Source: Monodelphis domestica (lineage: Eukaryota > Chordata > Mammalia > Didelphimorphia > Didelphidae). Taken from it: a stretch of DNA of 64,000 nucleotides. How positions within the stretch are numbered: position 1 is the stretch's first letter; each line of letters starts with the position of its first letter. Of this stretch, positions 9,683-33,012 are shown one piece after another. The position numbers were made by a program, and so were the translations under genes. The notes under the pieces are model-generated. The model did not search any database. It was not told where the DNA came from and saw only the letters and a program-made list of their open reading frames with translations. The stretch lies in the NCBI RefSeq assembly GCF_027887165.1, contig NC_077227.1, forward strand, positions 547,801,189-547,865,188. Reading direction: 5' to 3'.

Positions 9683-10110
9683 TTTTAGAATGAACTGATG
9701 CAAAGTGAAGTAAGCACCAGGAAAGCAACATATATGACATCTACAACAATGTCACTACAAAGAATAATAAATAGCATCTACCTCAGAGGGTTGTTGTAAG
9801 GCTTAAATGAGATAATAATTATAAAGCCCTTAGCACAGTGCCTGGCACACAATAAGCACTATCTAAATATTGATTTATTAATAAGCACAACAAAACAATT
9901 AAAATCATATCTTGTGCAATTATAATAACCAGACTTGGTCTCAAAGAAAAGATATCAAGAGGCAATGGTCCCTTCCTTGTAGAGATGGGGGATTATGGCT
10001 GTGGAGCACTCCATAAGATGTTAGATTTTTTTCAAATTGGATTGATTAGTTTTTCTGAATTGTTTCCTTTCTTTCTTTTTTCTTTATTATTAAGCCCCTC
10101 CAGGAGGAGG
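9683..10110 (+). repeat. LINE 3'-end-derived repeat with a MIR tail inside
   Basis: Text such as GAACTGATGCAAAGTGAAGT, CCAGACTTGGTCTCAAAGAA and CTGAATTGTTTCC resembles the 3' part of a marsupial LINE. It is interrupted at about 9775-9890 by a MIR 3' region (TAGCACAGTGCCTGGCACAC). The exact family is uncertain. Confidence 0.45.
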
Positions 10111-10209
10111 CAGATATATTGGGGAAAGCCAGTAATGTAAAAATTTTAAAAATGTCAACTAAAAACTTAAAAAGCATTAAAGTAAGATGCCAGCTTAAAG
10201 ACTCCCTTC

Positions 10210-11940
10210 TAACAAATTATTTTATTCATACATTAGGACCACATAAAATTTCTTTAAAGATACAATCCTAAAACAGCTGTGTTCAATAATCCTCTGATTA
10301 GTAGGGAGGCATGGAGATATATACTTAGCCATAATACTTGCTACTGTCATGGAGAGTGCCTGAGGGATCCAAATGGAAAAAGAATTCCCTATAGATGATG
10401 GGAATTACCTAGCTACTCTCACTTGTGGATGAGATAGTCCCCATTCTATCCAGCCCTAGAATTCTACAAGAATTTCTCAATGAGATCTATGACCACTCAA
10501 AAGAAATCTATATAACAACCACACAAGCCAAATGAATGTAGTCCAACATGACATGAAGTAAGATGGACAATCAAGTGAATTCAGCTAATGATACATATAT
10601 TTAGGGCAAGTACTGAAAATGAACAATGAACTGCCAATGGCTCTAAATGGCAAGTGAAGAAGTTTATATCTTAACCTTCAGGCAATAGTGACTCAGGAAC
10701 TTAAGTTTCTTAAGAAAGGGTGTAGCAAGATCTGGTCTGTTTCATAAGATTTGGGGGGGATAGCAGTAGGGAAGGAAGATAAGTTAAGAGAGAGGAGAGA
10801 TAGGAAACAAGAATAACAATTAGGTTACTGATTTTCAAGTGCTTTGTTACTGACATTCCATCTCATCATGATAAGAGAGTAGGCAACTACTGTACTTGCA
10901 TGCAGACCTTTTAACTTTTTTAAGAATAAGGCATTTAGCAGCTAGTCAAATCCTACAAAGCAGAATTACCTCTTAAATCCCTAATTTGGACTTTCTCAGG
11001 TACTTCAAGTTCACACAACCCCAAACAAGGACATGATTGTGAAGCAAATTAACAGAATGATTACCTTGTTTATGAGGCATGCTGTGTTCTGTCAAATAAT
11101 GATTAAAACTTGAATAAGTCGTGATTGGTTCCATTTTCAAAGGGATGGTTAGGCAATTTTTAGGTGCAGGCAATAAACAGTATACTAAGTGAAATGACAG
11201 CCTCATTTAAATATATTATTACAGAGCATGAACTTGATTTTACCCATATAGAATTTTGAGTAAAAACGTAATTGCCAAAGAAGCATTCAGACTAAACTTC
11301 ATTATAATCACTCACCCATTGTTGTATGCCACTATTGATTACAGTGAGAACAATTCATCTGAGCTAAAAGCATTTTAAAAAAAGAACTCATGTCGTATTA
11401 ATCCACTCCTTAGTAACCAGGCACATCTCTGGTAATTGAAATGTCTCTACTTGAATTGTATTCTGGCTGCGTTATACCAGTTACAAATTTCAATAAATGT
11501 CAATAGTCTGATTTTTATTTTAAATGTCTAATTGTATGCATTTTAACTATGCAAGGTGCTGAAATGATTGAGTAGTATTTAGTAACTACCAAGCTTTGTG
11601 ATGCTTCATCAGGTCTATTAAAACCAAATTTTATGTGACTACAAGAATTAGAATGGATTAACATTTGTTCTTGCATGTGGGGACCAATACAATACTGTTT
11701 ATTGTTGTTTCAAAGTCCAGACCTAGGGATCCATGTTTATCTGATGTTGAAATTTCCTAATAGTTTGTCAAAGCACTGTATCTATTTAGACTTGTTGTTG
11801 TTTTTCAAATACTTTGCTACTCAACTGAAGGTCTTTACAGATGGTTCTTCACGTGATGGAGAAGACTGAGTACAGAACAAGAGAAATTTTTTAGACATGG
11901 CCAATACAGGAATTTATTTTGTTTGAATATGCATTTTTGT
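10210..11940. other. Repeat-poor AT-rich stretch; possible conserved element at about 11200-11660
   Basis: No gene. The stretch 11200-11660 is free of recognisable SINE, L2 or LTR text and dense in homeodomain-type words (TAATTG, ATTA, GTAATTG). Low complexity is absent. Calling it a regulatory element would be inference. Confidence 0.25.
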
Positions 11941-12417
11941 TTTAAAGATTTTATTTTTATTTTTTCCAGTGAGAGAGGGGAGACATTTTGATGTATGTTC
12001 ATTTTTTAAATTTTATTTTCTAGATACAAGGTAAATGCAGGGGCTGGGGGTGGTGGGGCAGTCCAGGGAAGGCATTATCAGGAGATACCCATGCTAGCCA
12101 TGTCCACTTCAAATCAAGCTCAACCTATGACTCCTAGGAATACTCCACACCTGTTCCATTGGTCTTTTCAGATTAAAAATGCCTCAATTTCAATAGCTTC
12201 CCCCTCCAATTGATGAGTTTGTCCCAGGAACCTCCATTTGAGAAAGTTCCCATGTCAACTCTGCTCACTTCAAACCTTCCTCAGAACATATCTCCTTGGA
12301 CTACCTTTCCCTTTCCTCCCTCCCAGCCTCCCCTGCCCTTTCCATCTCCCTTTTTATGCATAGCCTTCCCCCATTAGAATAATGTTCTTGAGGATGGGAA
12401 GTATTTTTTTTATTCTA
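11941..12417. other. Unassigned stretch
   Basis: Pyrimidine-rich towards 12290-12370; no gene or clear repeat family. Confidence 0.4.
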
Positions 12418-12437
12418 ATGTTCTATCTTTCTATCTT

Positions 12438-12507
<70 letters not shown>

Positions 12508-12518
12508 CATCCATCCAT

Positions 12519-12593
<75 letters not shown>

Positions 12594-12616
12594 CCTACCT
12601 ACCTACCTACCAACCT
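12418..12616. repeat. (ATCT)n microsatellite
   Basis: Nearly pure CTAT/ATCT tetranucleotide array with a short ATCC-type interruption around 12504-12519 and a CTAC variant end at 12590-12608. The Tyr-Leu-Ser-Ile frame across it is a repeat translation. Confidence 0.97.
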
Positions 12617-12939
12617 AGTAGCTAGGAGAGATAACAAAATGACTCCATGTAGTAGAAGGAAGTCCTTGAGCAGAATCTTGAAGAAATCATGATTCTAAAG
12701 AAGAAAATGTTCTAGATAGGGTGGACACTGAATGCAAAGCCACAGAACGAGGCAGTATAATGTTAAAGGAACAGGAAGAAAAGCCAATATGACTAGAATA
12801 TAAATACACACATACACACACATAAAAGTTAGAAAGGAAACAAGCATTTATTAAGCTTTTTACACTATACTAACTTCAAAATACACTAAAACATTTGGAA
12901 CACTATATAATGAATTCTATATATAGATATATTCAAACA

Positions 12940-13125
12940 TTTTTTAGTTATGTCCAACTCTTTGTGACCCCTTTTGTGGAGTTTTCTTGGCAAAGATACT
13001 AGAGTGTATTGCCATTTTCTTCACCAGGTCATTTTACAGATGAGGAAACTAAGCAAATAAGGTTAAGTGACAGAACTAGTACCTAAGGCTAGATTTGAAC
13101 TCAGGTCTTTCTGAGTGCCATTACA
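12940..13125 (-). mobile_element. Marsupial tRNA-SINE (long-tail subtype), antisense
   Basis: Contains GTCCAACTCTTTGTGACCCC, GTTTTCTTGGCAAAGATACT, TTTTACAGATGAGGAAACTA and TTTGAACTCAGGTCTTTCTGA, the reverse complement of the subtype also seen at 35170, 35457 and 56850. Confidence 0.82.
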
Positions 13126-13395
13126 TATAACTATACATATACATTCATTTCTCCTTCAATCCTGTCTCCTGAGTGTTTCATCTTTTTACCAGCTTAGACT
13201 CTCTCAGAATAACTCACCCTGAGATCTGCTCTTCTGACTGATAAGTTCCCATTAGCATTGCCATATCCAGAGGAGCCCCAGTCACTATTGTCAGTTCAAC
13301 TCACTCTTCCATTGCTCTATCTTCTCTGCAGCCTTACTACCCCATCCTCTTAGCCTAGTCCTCCCCTTTATGTGGTGCCTTCCCCAACCTCCTTG

Positions 13396-13934
13396 TGTGA
13401 ATTTTAAAAGTCTCCATCTCGGTCTAGCACCCAAAAATTGTGCACACCCACACTACACGGGCATGTGCTAGTCAATGACAAATCAGAAATAACTAACTGC
13501 CCACCTGGGCTGTCCTAGCCAAGCTAGAGCCACCATTGGCACTTGTGAGGCACAGGAAGTGAGGTAGGGAACAGCCTCTGGAATTTGCTTCCTGTGGAGA
13601 GAGGGAGACGGGAGTTCATGTTAGAAGCTTGAACAGAGAGGAGGCCCGCAGACAGCTTCCCTTCAGATCAGTCACGTGAGTCAAGGACTGATTCCTTCAA
13701 CCTTGGCCCTTTGGGCCTAAATTCCCTCTGCCTTGGTCAGAGGTTGAGTAACCCCTTTCCCTTTTCTCCTCTCTCCTTCTCTCCCTCTCCTTTTCCCTAC
13801 TCCCATTGTGATTAAACCTCCATAAACTCCATTCTGACCTGAATGTTTCATTTTAGGAATTTCATAAGTAAATTCCTTGGCGGCCATTGTTCAATATTAT
13901 AACAATCTTAAAAGGTGAAATTTTCACCATAACA
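13396..13934 (+). mobile_element. Solo LTR, 539 bp, target duplication CTTG
   Basis: Starts TGTGAATTTTAAAAG and ends CACCATAACA, with CTTG at 13392-13395 and again at 13935-13938. A pyrimidine run and a CATTGTGATTAAACC motif lie in the 3' third. It matches the LTR at 50566-51221 over most of its length, so the two belong to one class I-like family. Confidence 0.88.
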
Positions 13935-14379
13935 CTTGAAAGTAAAGACCCCACCTTTTTCTCTTGCATTTGTAAACCTGATGCTTTGTACAGTACCTGG
14001 CACTGTAAAGAAAGTCTTAAATACTTTATCAATGCTTTTTTTTTAACTGTAGTTTCATATAGAATCTTCTTTCCACATTCTGCTATATTAAGATACTGCT
14101 TTGGCATATACATTCAGAATAAAAAATAAAAATATTTTAAATGGTGAAATATTCCTATTGCATCCCTTTTCTCAAAAGCAGCAGTGAAGAGACAGAAATG
14201 GTGTAAGAGCTTTCATTTTTAAGCCTCATTTTCATTGTGATCTTATTTTCTCGCCCTTACACTCTCCCAAAGCCAATGTTCTTTCCATATCATAAAAAGG
14301 AGTATTAAAATTAAAAGCAGTTACATCTGTAAAAAATTGTCTGGGGCAAAGGTCTGTGGAAAGGAAACTAGACTAACAG

Positions 14380-14973
14380 TTTGTGTGGGGGAGGGCCAAC
14401 TGGGAGTGGCAGTTGGGTCTTGTAACTAGCACTTCCTTCCTGCCGGGAGAGGGTTTGCTTCCTGGCATTGGAGGAGAGTGGAGCTTGTTCAGCCCAGTCT
14501 GGAGTGGCATGCTCTTCTTGGTTCAGCCCAAAGACACAGGCTTCTAAAGGTTAGAATTGTTCTTTTTTGTTTTCTGTGTACTGCTAAGATTCTGAATTAG
14601 AACAATGAGAGTAGACAGGAGTGGAACAAACTCTCCGCCAGCCTCTGGGGCCTGGCCTCAGGTCTGAAACTGAGAAAAACTCCAATCCCAACTAGTTATT
14701 AAACTTTATGTTATTTGAATTTGCAGTCAGATAAGTGGACTATCTTTTCTGGTCATAGAGGGAGCTGAACTTCAGTTTCAGTCATTCAAAGACAAACCGT
14801 CCTTATTGGACCCCTGCTGTTTCCTCTCAGCAGGGGGCATCTCCCTCCCTTGCCTCTCCAAGCAATATACCCTCTCTCCCCTCAACTACTCCCCTCAACT
14901 ATTCCATACTCATACAAACCTCCTTTTATCTCCCTTTTTCCCAATCCCATTCCCTTTCCCAATAAATATTACA
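14380..14973 (+). mobile_element. Candidate LTR upstream of the retroviral fossil
   Basis: An LTR-like stretch: it begins near TGTGTGGGGGAGGG, has a long C/T-rich run, an AATAAA at 14961-14966 and ends ATTACA. A TGGCAGAGCCAGGTAGC segment at 14979-14995 sits where a primer-binding site would be, but I cannot match it to a tRNA. Boundaries and its link to the gag-bearing fossil downstream are inferred. Confidence 0.4.
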
Positions 14974-15494
14974 GTTTTTGGCAGAGCCAGGTAGCTTTTC
15001 CAACCTATTTTTGTTAAGAATTTGGAAAAAAAAAAGTCAGTTGGAGGTTACAGAGAAGTTGGGCCTGCATACATTTCAAAAGCCTGTGTGACTGTGAAAA
15101 GTAACCATTTTGAGAGCAGTGCTGAGTGCAACTAATCTGCCTAGTGATACCACGCCCAAAAGAAACCACTCCTCCTGAAGGGAGGAGGTGACTCTTAAAG
15201 GGCCAGACTTAAAAACATTTTTTTTCTGTTGCAAAAAGCTTTTCAAGATACAAGACGGCAAAGAAACTATTACTTGCCGTTGGTACTCTAGCCTGGATTG
15301 CATATTTCTTTTATATGTTTTTTGACTCATTGTTTGTCACGATTCCGGATTATATTTATTTTCTGCTTAGCATCTATGAAACTTTGCAATGGCTGAATAT
15401 AAGTATGTATCGCTTGATTTCATTCATTCGCACATATGCCTGAGCATTATTCTTCTTAACCAAATTATACTATGCCCTAAAAATAGGTGTGCAT

Positions 15495-18400
15495 CTAATT
15501 TTTGGGAAAAAAGCAAAAGATAATGAAATGGCTGTGACAATTTTAGCCATAAAAGAGGAGATAATGCAAATAAAGGAAATGATGAAGCAATTGACTGAAG
15601 AGAAACAACACACAACAAGACATACCTAAAAATAACAATGTAGTTCAACAAGAAAATACAGATGGGGCTGAAGGTGGAATACCAATATTGCCATTAAGAG
15701 ATCAAACAAGCCTACAACCAGATAGCGGCATAATTCATATTAAAACACATAAACCATTTACAACAGCTGACTTTGAAAGTCTGAAAAGACGGATGCCTTC
15801 CTGGTTTTCAGAACCGATGAGATGTTTAAAAGAATTTAAAAGAGCAATTAGGCTTTATGATCCAGATTTCCAGGACACTGAAATTCTTCTCTCAGAATTA
15901 TTTTCAAAAAGGGAAAAACAACAATTCCTTGATGAAACTAGAAAAAATCCAAATTTAACATCCTGGCCAGAGGAAGGAACAGACTTAGAGTTATCTAATA
16001 ATGAAAATCTACATTACCTAAGAAAGGCCAGAGAAGATCTATTGGAGGCAATGAAAAGTTTTTCAAAAAGACCAGATACTTGGGGAAAATTTGAGAGATT
16101 GAGACAAGAAAGTGGGGAACATCCATCAGAGTTCCTCGATAGAGTGATTGAAATAGCAGAGGATGTGCTTGGATTTGAAAATTTAACTGAACAAAATCTC
16201 CAACACATAAGGAGACAATTTGTGAAAGGCAGTAACACACCTATTAGATCATATTTTAAACTTCAATGCCCAGATTGGAAAACATTAAGTCTGGAAGATT
16301 TAAGAAAAATGGCAACTTACATATTTTCAGGTCATAAAGAAATGCTAGAGTAAAAGGATGAAATAATAAAAGACCTTAAAACCAAGCTCAAGGAGGCAAA
16401 TAGCTCAAGTAAATGTAAAGAAATTGAAGAAATAAAAAATCTAGCCACTCTGCAATCATACAAACCCACAAGAAATTACACACAAAGTAATGAAAGGAGA
16501 AATTTACCCAGATGTTTCCTCTGTGGGAAAATGGGTCACATGGTTCGAGACTGTTATTTAAAGGTACAATTATTCCAAGCTAATAACAAACAAAGGTCTT
16601 GGAAAAGCAATGTAAAGTATAGCAGCAATAATACACAAACAAATGCAAAATGTTGTGATTGTAATTGCAAGAAATCATTGCAAGCACCAAATTTAGAAAC
16701 CATGGAGAGATATATCCAACAAGGAGCGAAACCACGTTATTCGCAAGTAGTCTCAGGTGCTGCCAAACAAAATCAGTTATGAAGCCAGGTGCATGGGGTA
16801 ACATCAAAAGGGAAAAAATGGGAAAGGAAAAAGGAAAAAGGAAAAGGAAGGAGACTATGCAAATAGAACCTGAGGTTGCAAAAGCATGAAATAAAACCAA
16901 AGAACAGACAGAAGAAGAAATCCAATTAGATAATGATGTAAGAGATTAAAGAGAAAAATTTTTGGAACAGTGGAACAATCTACAAAGAAAGAAGGAACAG
17001 AACTGGCAACAGTCTGTAATACACAAACTGTAAATGAATTAATTGAAGCATATGAGCTAACAATAGAAGGGTCCAATGGGGAGGAAAATGCAATAACAGA
17101 GAACATTCCAATTAGCAGACCTCCTGGAGACAATGACTCTGAAAGCAAGAATGCTATTACACAAGAAAATACCAATGACATAATAGAAAAGTTAACCTTA
17201 AATCCTTATGCAGAAGAATTCCAACCAATAGTAAGTGCACAAGAAAAAGCAAACACAAACATTGTTATGCCATCCTTAAGTCTCCGTGATAATGCAATTC
17301 TATTGCAAACTGATGATGAATTACAAAATGAATGTTCAAAGCAACAAGAAAAGTCTGTAGATGAATAACTAAACTGGGATTTGAACAAAATAGAAATAGA
17401 GGCACCTATGGTCCAAGTGTGCCAACAAAATGAGAACACAGAACCAAGGGTCATGATAAAAGTGGGTAATGAGATCTACCCAGCTCTAATTGATACAGGA
17501 GCAACTAAAATCTGTTTTAAAAACATCTCCCGAAGACAGCCAAATCACAAGTTATGTACAAATAATGGGGGCTACAGGGAAAAAACAGAGAGTACCAAAA
17601 CTAAAATCAAAAATGGTAACACTAGGACCCCTAAAAACAGAACATACATTCTTGTTAATCCCAGAATGCCCAATCAACCTTCTTGGGAGAGACTTTTTGT
17701 GTAAAATTAGAGCAACTATTCAATGTGATAAATCGGGGAAAATCTTTCTACATCTACCCAAAGTCTTTTTAAAACATTATCCATTGCTGTTCATGGGGCA
17801 AGTGGATGATGAACAAGTTCAGAATGAAGGTACAATATTTGAAATACCAAGTGATATACCCGAAGGACTTTGGGCTACACATTCTTCAGATGTAGGGATT
17901 CTAAAGTCAGTAACACCAGTAAAAGTAGAAGTTAAAGAATGTTAGATTTATAATGGTTGAGGTCTTAAACTGCAGTAATTAAAATAGTGAAAGATATAAA
18001 TTGTGATAGATATGAGAGGGTGAGTAAATTTGACCACAGAAAATATGTTTCACTACAGTGCCTTGGTTTTTAAATCAAATATAAGGTGGTCGCCAGGGAA
18101 ATATTCCCAATTATTCAAATACCCAAGTCAACTGGGTTTTATAGAGATTTTAATTAATACAAATGTGGAATTAAAGAAAAGAAAGAGAGAAAAAGGAAAT
18201 AAGTATGAAGGGCCTTAAGCCAACATGGCCTAGACCTGAGTCTTAAGAGAGAGAGATCAGTCAGTCAGTCTTTTAACACTCACCACAAGGTCTGCCTAAG
18301 CAAGGATTCTAGTGACACCAGGCCAGCCTCATCTCAGCTGCTTTCACCAGCTCCCTCCTCCATCTGAATGTTTCAGAATCAGTCCTTCCTCAATCTGAAT

Positions 18401-19560
18401 GTTTCAGAATGACCTCCTGTTCTTCTCTGAGCTCTTATTTTTAAGGGCAAAAACTTCTATGTCACCTCCCCTAAGTTCTTCCATTTACCAATCACTGTAG
18501 ATGTTTTCCAAAAGACAGCCCATTTTGAATTCACAGCTGAGTAGATTAATCTCTTTAGTAAGTCAGAAAAAAATACTGCTGTGTAGACTAATTTCATTAA
18601 GAGAAAACTACTGAGTAAGTTTTCACCTTTTAGGTCTAAGTAGTTTACAAGTTGCCCCACCTTTATAAGCACCTAGCATCCCATTGTTTGTATCAATTCC
18701 AAAAACAGGCATGACTCAAAGAACTCCTTTCCTTTATAAGTATGGTTTTCAAGTACTTTCATTGTTTAGCAAGGAGTTTTCTGCCCTAAAGCAGTCTTAA
18801 GTAGGGGTGGAGTAGGAATATTCCCATAGCAAGGAGTTTTCACATTCAAGTAGAGTTCTCACTATCTGGTAGGGAATTATTTCAAGTAGGGAATTGGAGG
18901 ATTCCTCAATGTGGAGTAAAATTTTTAACATTCATAAGTCTGTGAAATTTTAAGGTTTACAAGAAGGGACACCACCAAGGATACCACAATACAAACTAAG
19001 TAAAGAAGCCATCGTCGGAATCAACCCAATCAATTATCCAAAGCTTGTTGGATCAGAAAATTTTAATCCCAACAATTTCAGAATATAATACACCAATAAT
19101 ACCTAAAAAGAAAACAAAATGTGACTCTGAAGGAAAAGTTCAGTGGAGACTGATCCAAGATTTAAGGGCAGTAAATAACTTTGTGAAAAAGTCCCACACA
19201 GTCATTCCAAGCCCATCTAAAATAATTTCAGAAATCCCAAGTAACTCTAGATATTATACTGTTGTTGATCTGTGTAGTGCTTATTTTAGCATTCCAATTG
19301 CAAAGGAAAGCCAAAAAATCTTTGCTTTCACTTGGAATGGGACTCAGTTGACATGGGGAAGATTACCAATGGGATTCGGTGATAGCCCAACCGCATTTTG
19401 CCAAATCTTGCAACAAGATTTACAGAACATCAGATTCAAGGAAAGCAAAATTGTGCACTATGTGGATGACATTCTTCTTGCATCCCCATCTGCTAAAGTT
19501 TGTTACAAGGACAGTAAAAAACTCCTCCTAGAGCTATATACATACCTTCAAACATTTTAC
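15495..19560 (+). mobile_element. Class I-like endogenous retrovirus fossil (gag, protease, partial RT), broken
   Basis: An old, broken retroviral internal region on the plus strand. Parts in order: gag with a capsid-like region (open frame 15688-16353); a CCHC zinc knuckle CFLCGKMGHMVRDC at about 16514-16555; a protease active-site LIDTGA at about 17490; reverse transcriptase at about 19045-19530 with LPMGFGDSP and the YVDD catalytic motif. The RT style and 4-bp duplications of local LTRs suggest class I (gammaretrovirus-like) affinity. It carries multiple breaks, lacks the rest of pol and env, and contains a later solo LTR at 17940-18961. An L1 fragment follows immediately at its 3' side. 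Age: old, older than the nested LTR. Confidence 0.88.
17940..18961 (-). mobile_element. Solo LTR, 1022 bp, nested in the retroviral fossil, antisense
   Basis: Bounded by TGTTAGATTT and GGTTTACA with a perfect 4-bp duplication AGAA at 17936-17939 and 18962-18965. It is the reverse complement of the 1022-bp LTR at 60792-61813 over its full length, with scattered differences. Orientation is set from the other copy. The insertion postdates the host fossil. Confidence 0.9.
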
Positions 19561-19566
19561 TCCCAT

Positions 19567-20065
19567 GTATTTATACTAGTTACTTAAAATGAGACATCTA
19601 CTTTTCTTTCAGGGTTTTGTTGGTGGATATATAGAAAAGCTCATAATTTAATATTATTTTATATCCAGATAATTTGCTAAAGTTGTTTCAACAAGCTTTT
19701 TTGTTGAATCTCTAAAATCTTCTAAGTATTCCAGCATGTCTCCAAAGTTTTATCACCTCACTGTCAATTCTGATTCCTCCAATTTCTTCTTCTCTTGCTA
19801 TTATTTCCAATACAATTTTGAATAGTGCTAATAATGAACATCCTTCTTTCACTGATCTTAGGAAAAGGTTTCTGGCTTAGCCCCGTTACAGATATTTGCT
19901 GATGGCTTTAGGTAGGTGCTTATCTGTTTAAGGAAAAATCCATTTATACCTATGCTTTCAACTATTTTTGACAGAAGGTATTGTATTTTGTCAAGTGTTT
20001 CCTGCATCTATTGCTACGATTTTGGTTACTTTTATTATTGACATAATCTATTGTTTTTAAAAATC
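19567..20065 (-). mobile_element. L1 ORF2 fragment, antisense
   Basis: Reverse-complement L1 reverse-transcriptase text, e.g. TTTTGAATAGTGCTAATAAT, GAACATCCTTCTTTCACTGA, AGATATTTGCTGATGGCTTT and GTATTTTGTCAAGTGTTTCC. Truncated at both ends. Confidence 0.75.
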
Positions 20066-20879
20066 TAAAACTTCACTCTGAAGGAGAGGGAAAAAAATGA
20101 ACCTCTATAGGGAATGGGGTGACAATAGGTGTAAAGTTTACTTTTTTCCTATGATTTTTTTGCCATAAAGGATCATTTTCTGAAAACATTTGAAAATGGC
20201 AGTTACCAAAAACTTTTTTAAATGAGGCTATCTCAACTTGTATGAATAAGAAGTGAAAAAGGATATAGAGGTGCTTCAGCTATTACAAGAACCACAATCC
20301 TGGATGATTACAGTTATTACTATATTATAGTAGCTAAATAGAATTTCCCCTTTAAGTGACCAAATTTCAGCTAGAAATATAATCAAGCCCTGCATTCTGG
20401 TCGTGTTGGATTGAATTACAAAACCTGAAAACAATCCCTGGCTCTCCACTGAATATCAGGGAACCCTCCCATCCCGACACCTAAAGGTTCTCTATATCCC
20501 TTATGAACTTCTAGTTTGTTATATTTAAGAGATAAACAAATGGCTATTTCCTTCACATTTCCATGGCACATTGTAGCTTATTGTATATAAATAACACACT
20601 CCTCCTCCTTAGACTAAACTGAGTTCCTGTTAGAACAATCCTTCTGTCTCCCTCAGAATCAAGATGGTTTAATAAAAATTAAGCTTTTTCAATTTACTTA
20701 ATTTACTTTAATTTCTAAACACCTTAGAGGGACAAAATATACCAAATGTAACAAAACCCAATTTCTAAAACATCTTAATAAGAATATACTTTCATGAAGG
20801 TGAGTAATGGATCATTATAATGCAAAGCAACATGAAGACTGATATAAACTTTTGTAGTTAATGCATATGTGAGAATATA
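20066..20879. other. Unassigned, downstream of RPS7
   Basis: AT-rich, with no gene, RNA or recognised repeat. Confidence 0.45.
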
Positions 20880-20995
20880 CAAAATCACAGGTTCCTAGAT
20901 TTAGAGGTAGAAGGGACTTTTGATTTCATCTAATCCAACCCTTTCATTTTAAAGTAAACTGAGGCTTAGAAGTTGTGTCCAAACACAGGCAGGGA
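20880..20995. repeat. MIR-like ancient SINE
   Basis: Contains TAGATTTAGAGGTAGAAGGG, TCATCTAATCCAACCC and TAAACTGAGGCTTAGAAG. Confidence 0.6.
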
Positions 20996-21237
20996 TACTG
21001 ACATCATATTGCTGTACCAGCACAGCATTAATTTAACTGAAGACATAAAAAGCCATCAGATTGGCTAAAGGCAACCATAAATCTTGGTTCAAGTAATAAT
21101 AAAAAACAAATTTCCTATCCTCTCTAGGGAACGTAATATAAAAACAAAAGCTCTTAATGATATATTAAGTTTAAAATCTTATCCATGACCTATAGTGCTA
21201 TCTCCAGTTTCAAGACCCACCCCTTAAGATGAATTTA

Positions 21238-21370
21238 AAAAGCAATGTAGAAGCACAGTGGATAGAGAACCAGGGATGGAGTCAGGAGTACCTGGGTTTA
21301 AATTTGGCCTCAAATACTTCATAGCTGAATGACCCCTGGACAAGTCACTTAGCCTGGATTGCCTAACCCT
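21238..21370 (+). mobile_element. Marsupial tRNA-SINE fragment
   Basis: Contains CACAGTGGATAGAGAACCAG, GAGTCAGGAGTACCTGGGTT and CCCCTGGACAAGTCACTTAG. Confidence 0.75.
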
Positions 21371-21965
21371 TGCCATTTCTTTGACTTAATAGTAAGCAGG
21401 AAGTTAAAAGGTTCAGGAATAAAAAATCTATTTCAGAATACCCTCTTATTTCAAAAATTGTCCCCCTATCCCACAAGGCTGATTACTAATAAGAGATGTA
21501 TCTATCCAAAATTGTACAGTTTAAATCATCTTTTTAAGTTATAAAATTAAGTAGTTTATCTAGGAAGTCCTTTTAATCTGATGATAGCAAATTCGATCAT
21601 ATTTAAGATATGTTTCAAATTATGTGCCCCTCATTTATCATGATGCAGACAACCACATAAACATACAACTTAGCTTCAAGTACCTCTGGAATCCTTAATT
21701 TGTATTCTCCTGATGCCAATAAAGATATCAATGCTGAAAAACACTGCCAATTTTCCTGCATGAGTACTTCACGGCACTTGACCTAAGATCATCTTTCTGC
21801 TTGAAATTCTCGTGTAGAAAATCACACTTAATTTCAATCATTACGTTTTGTATTTTGAATGCAGTCTCATGACCTAAGTGAGTTATTAATATAGATAACT
21901 GCACTGCTGCTTGTGTAATTTTAGAGAAACAATTGTGAATTGAGACAAGGTTATGAACAATGGAT

Positions 21966-21971
21966 TTTATT
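21966..21971 (-). promoter_or_regulatory. RPS7: RPS7 poly(A) signal AATAAA
   Basis: Reads ATTAAATAAA on the minus strand, 16-21 bases after the stop codon. Its closeness to the stop fits the very short 3'UTR of ribosomal-protein mRNAs. Confidence 0.88.
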
Positions 21972-21986
21972 TAATCATTGCTGCAT

Positions 21987-32661
<10,675 letters not shown>

Positions 32662-32979
32662 TTAAGAAGCGTGCGCGGCCCCCTCCCTCCCAGTGCCCGA
32701 GCAGACCCAAGCCCCCTCCTCCGCCACGCGGGACACTAGGCGGGCCGGGCGCGGCTCCTCCGAGCACAAGCACCCAACCCCGCCATTCCCCGGCGGGACA
32801 GAAGCTGGCCTGGAAAGTCTCCCGGAGTAGCCATCCGCAGCCCCAGACAGGCTAATCTGTTGTATCCCCATGCCAGGTGTTGGCCCCGCAGCTTTAACGC
32901 CGTCTTTGGAGCAACATTCAAGAAAGTAAAAGGCAGGAGAGAAGAATTAGGCCCGGGAAGCAGGAGTTCGCTCACCCAC

Positions 32980-33005
32980 CTCGCTGAGCGCCGGCCTAGG
33001 AAGAG
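32980..33005 (-). other. RPS7: RPS7 exon 1, non-coding 5'TOP leader
   Basis: On the minus strand it reads CTCTTCCTAGGCC and so on, ending CGAG before the donor GTGGGTGAG at 32979. A C followed by a pyrimidine tract is the 5' terminal oligopyrimidine signature that puts ribosomal-protein mRNAs under mTOR/LARP1 translational control (family knowledge). The start nucleotide is inferred, within a few bases. Confidence 0.85.
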
Positions 33006-33012
33006 GGAGAGT

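Noticed and set aside
12382-12618. Open frame of repeated Tyr-Leu-Ser-Ile
   Set aside because: Translation of the (ATCT)n array.
15995-16240. Minus-strand frames opposite the retroviral gag region
   Set aside because: Shadows of the gag-bearing fossil on the other strand.
1-21900. Searched for COLEC11 exons, the human neighbour 3' of RPS7
   Set aside because: No Gly-X-Y collagen exon or C-type lectin exon was seen on the minus strand; the gene may lie farther left.
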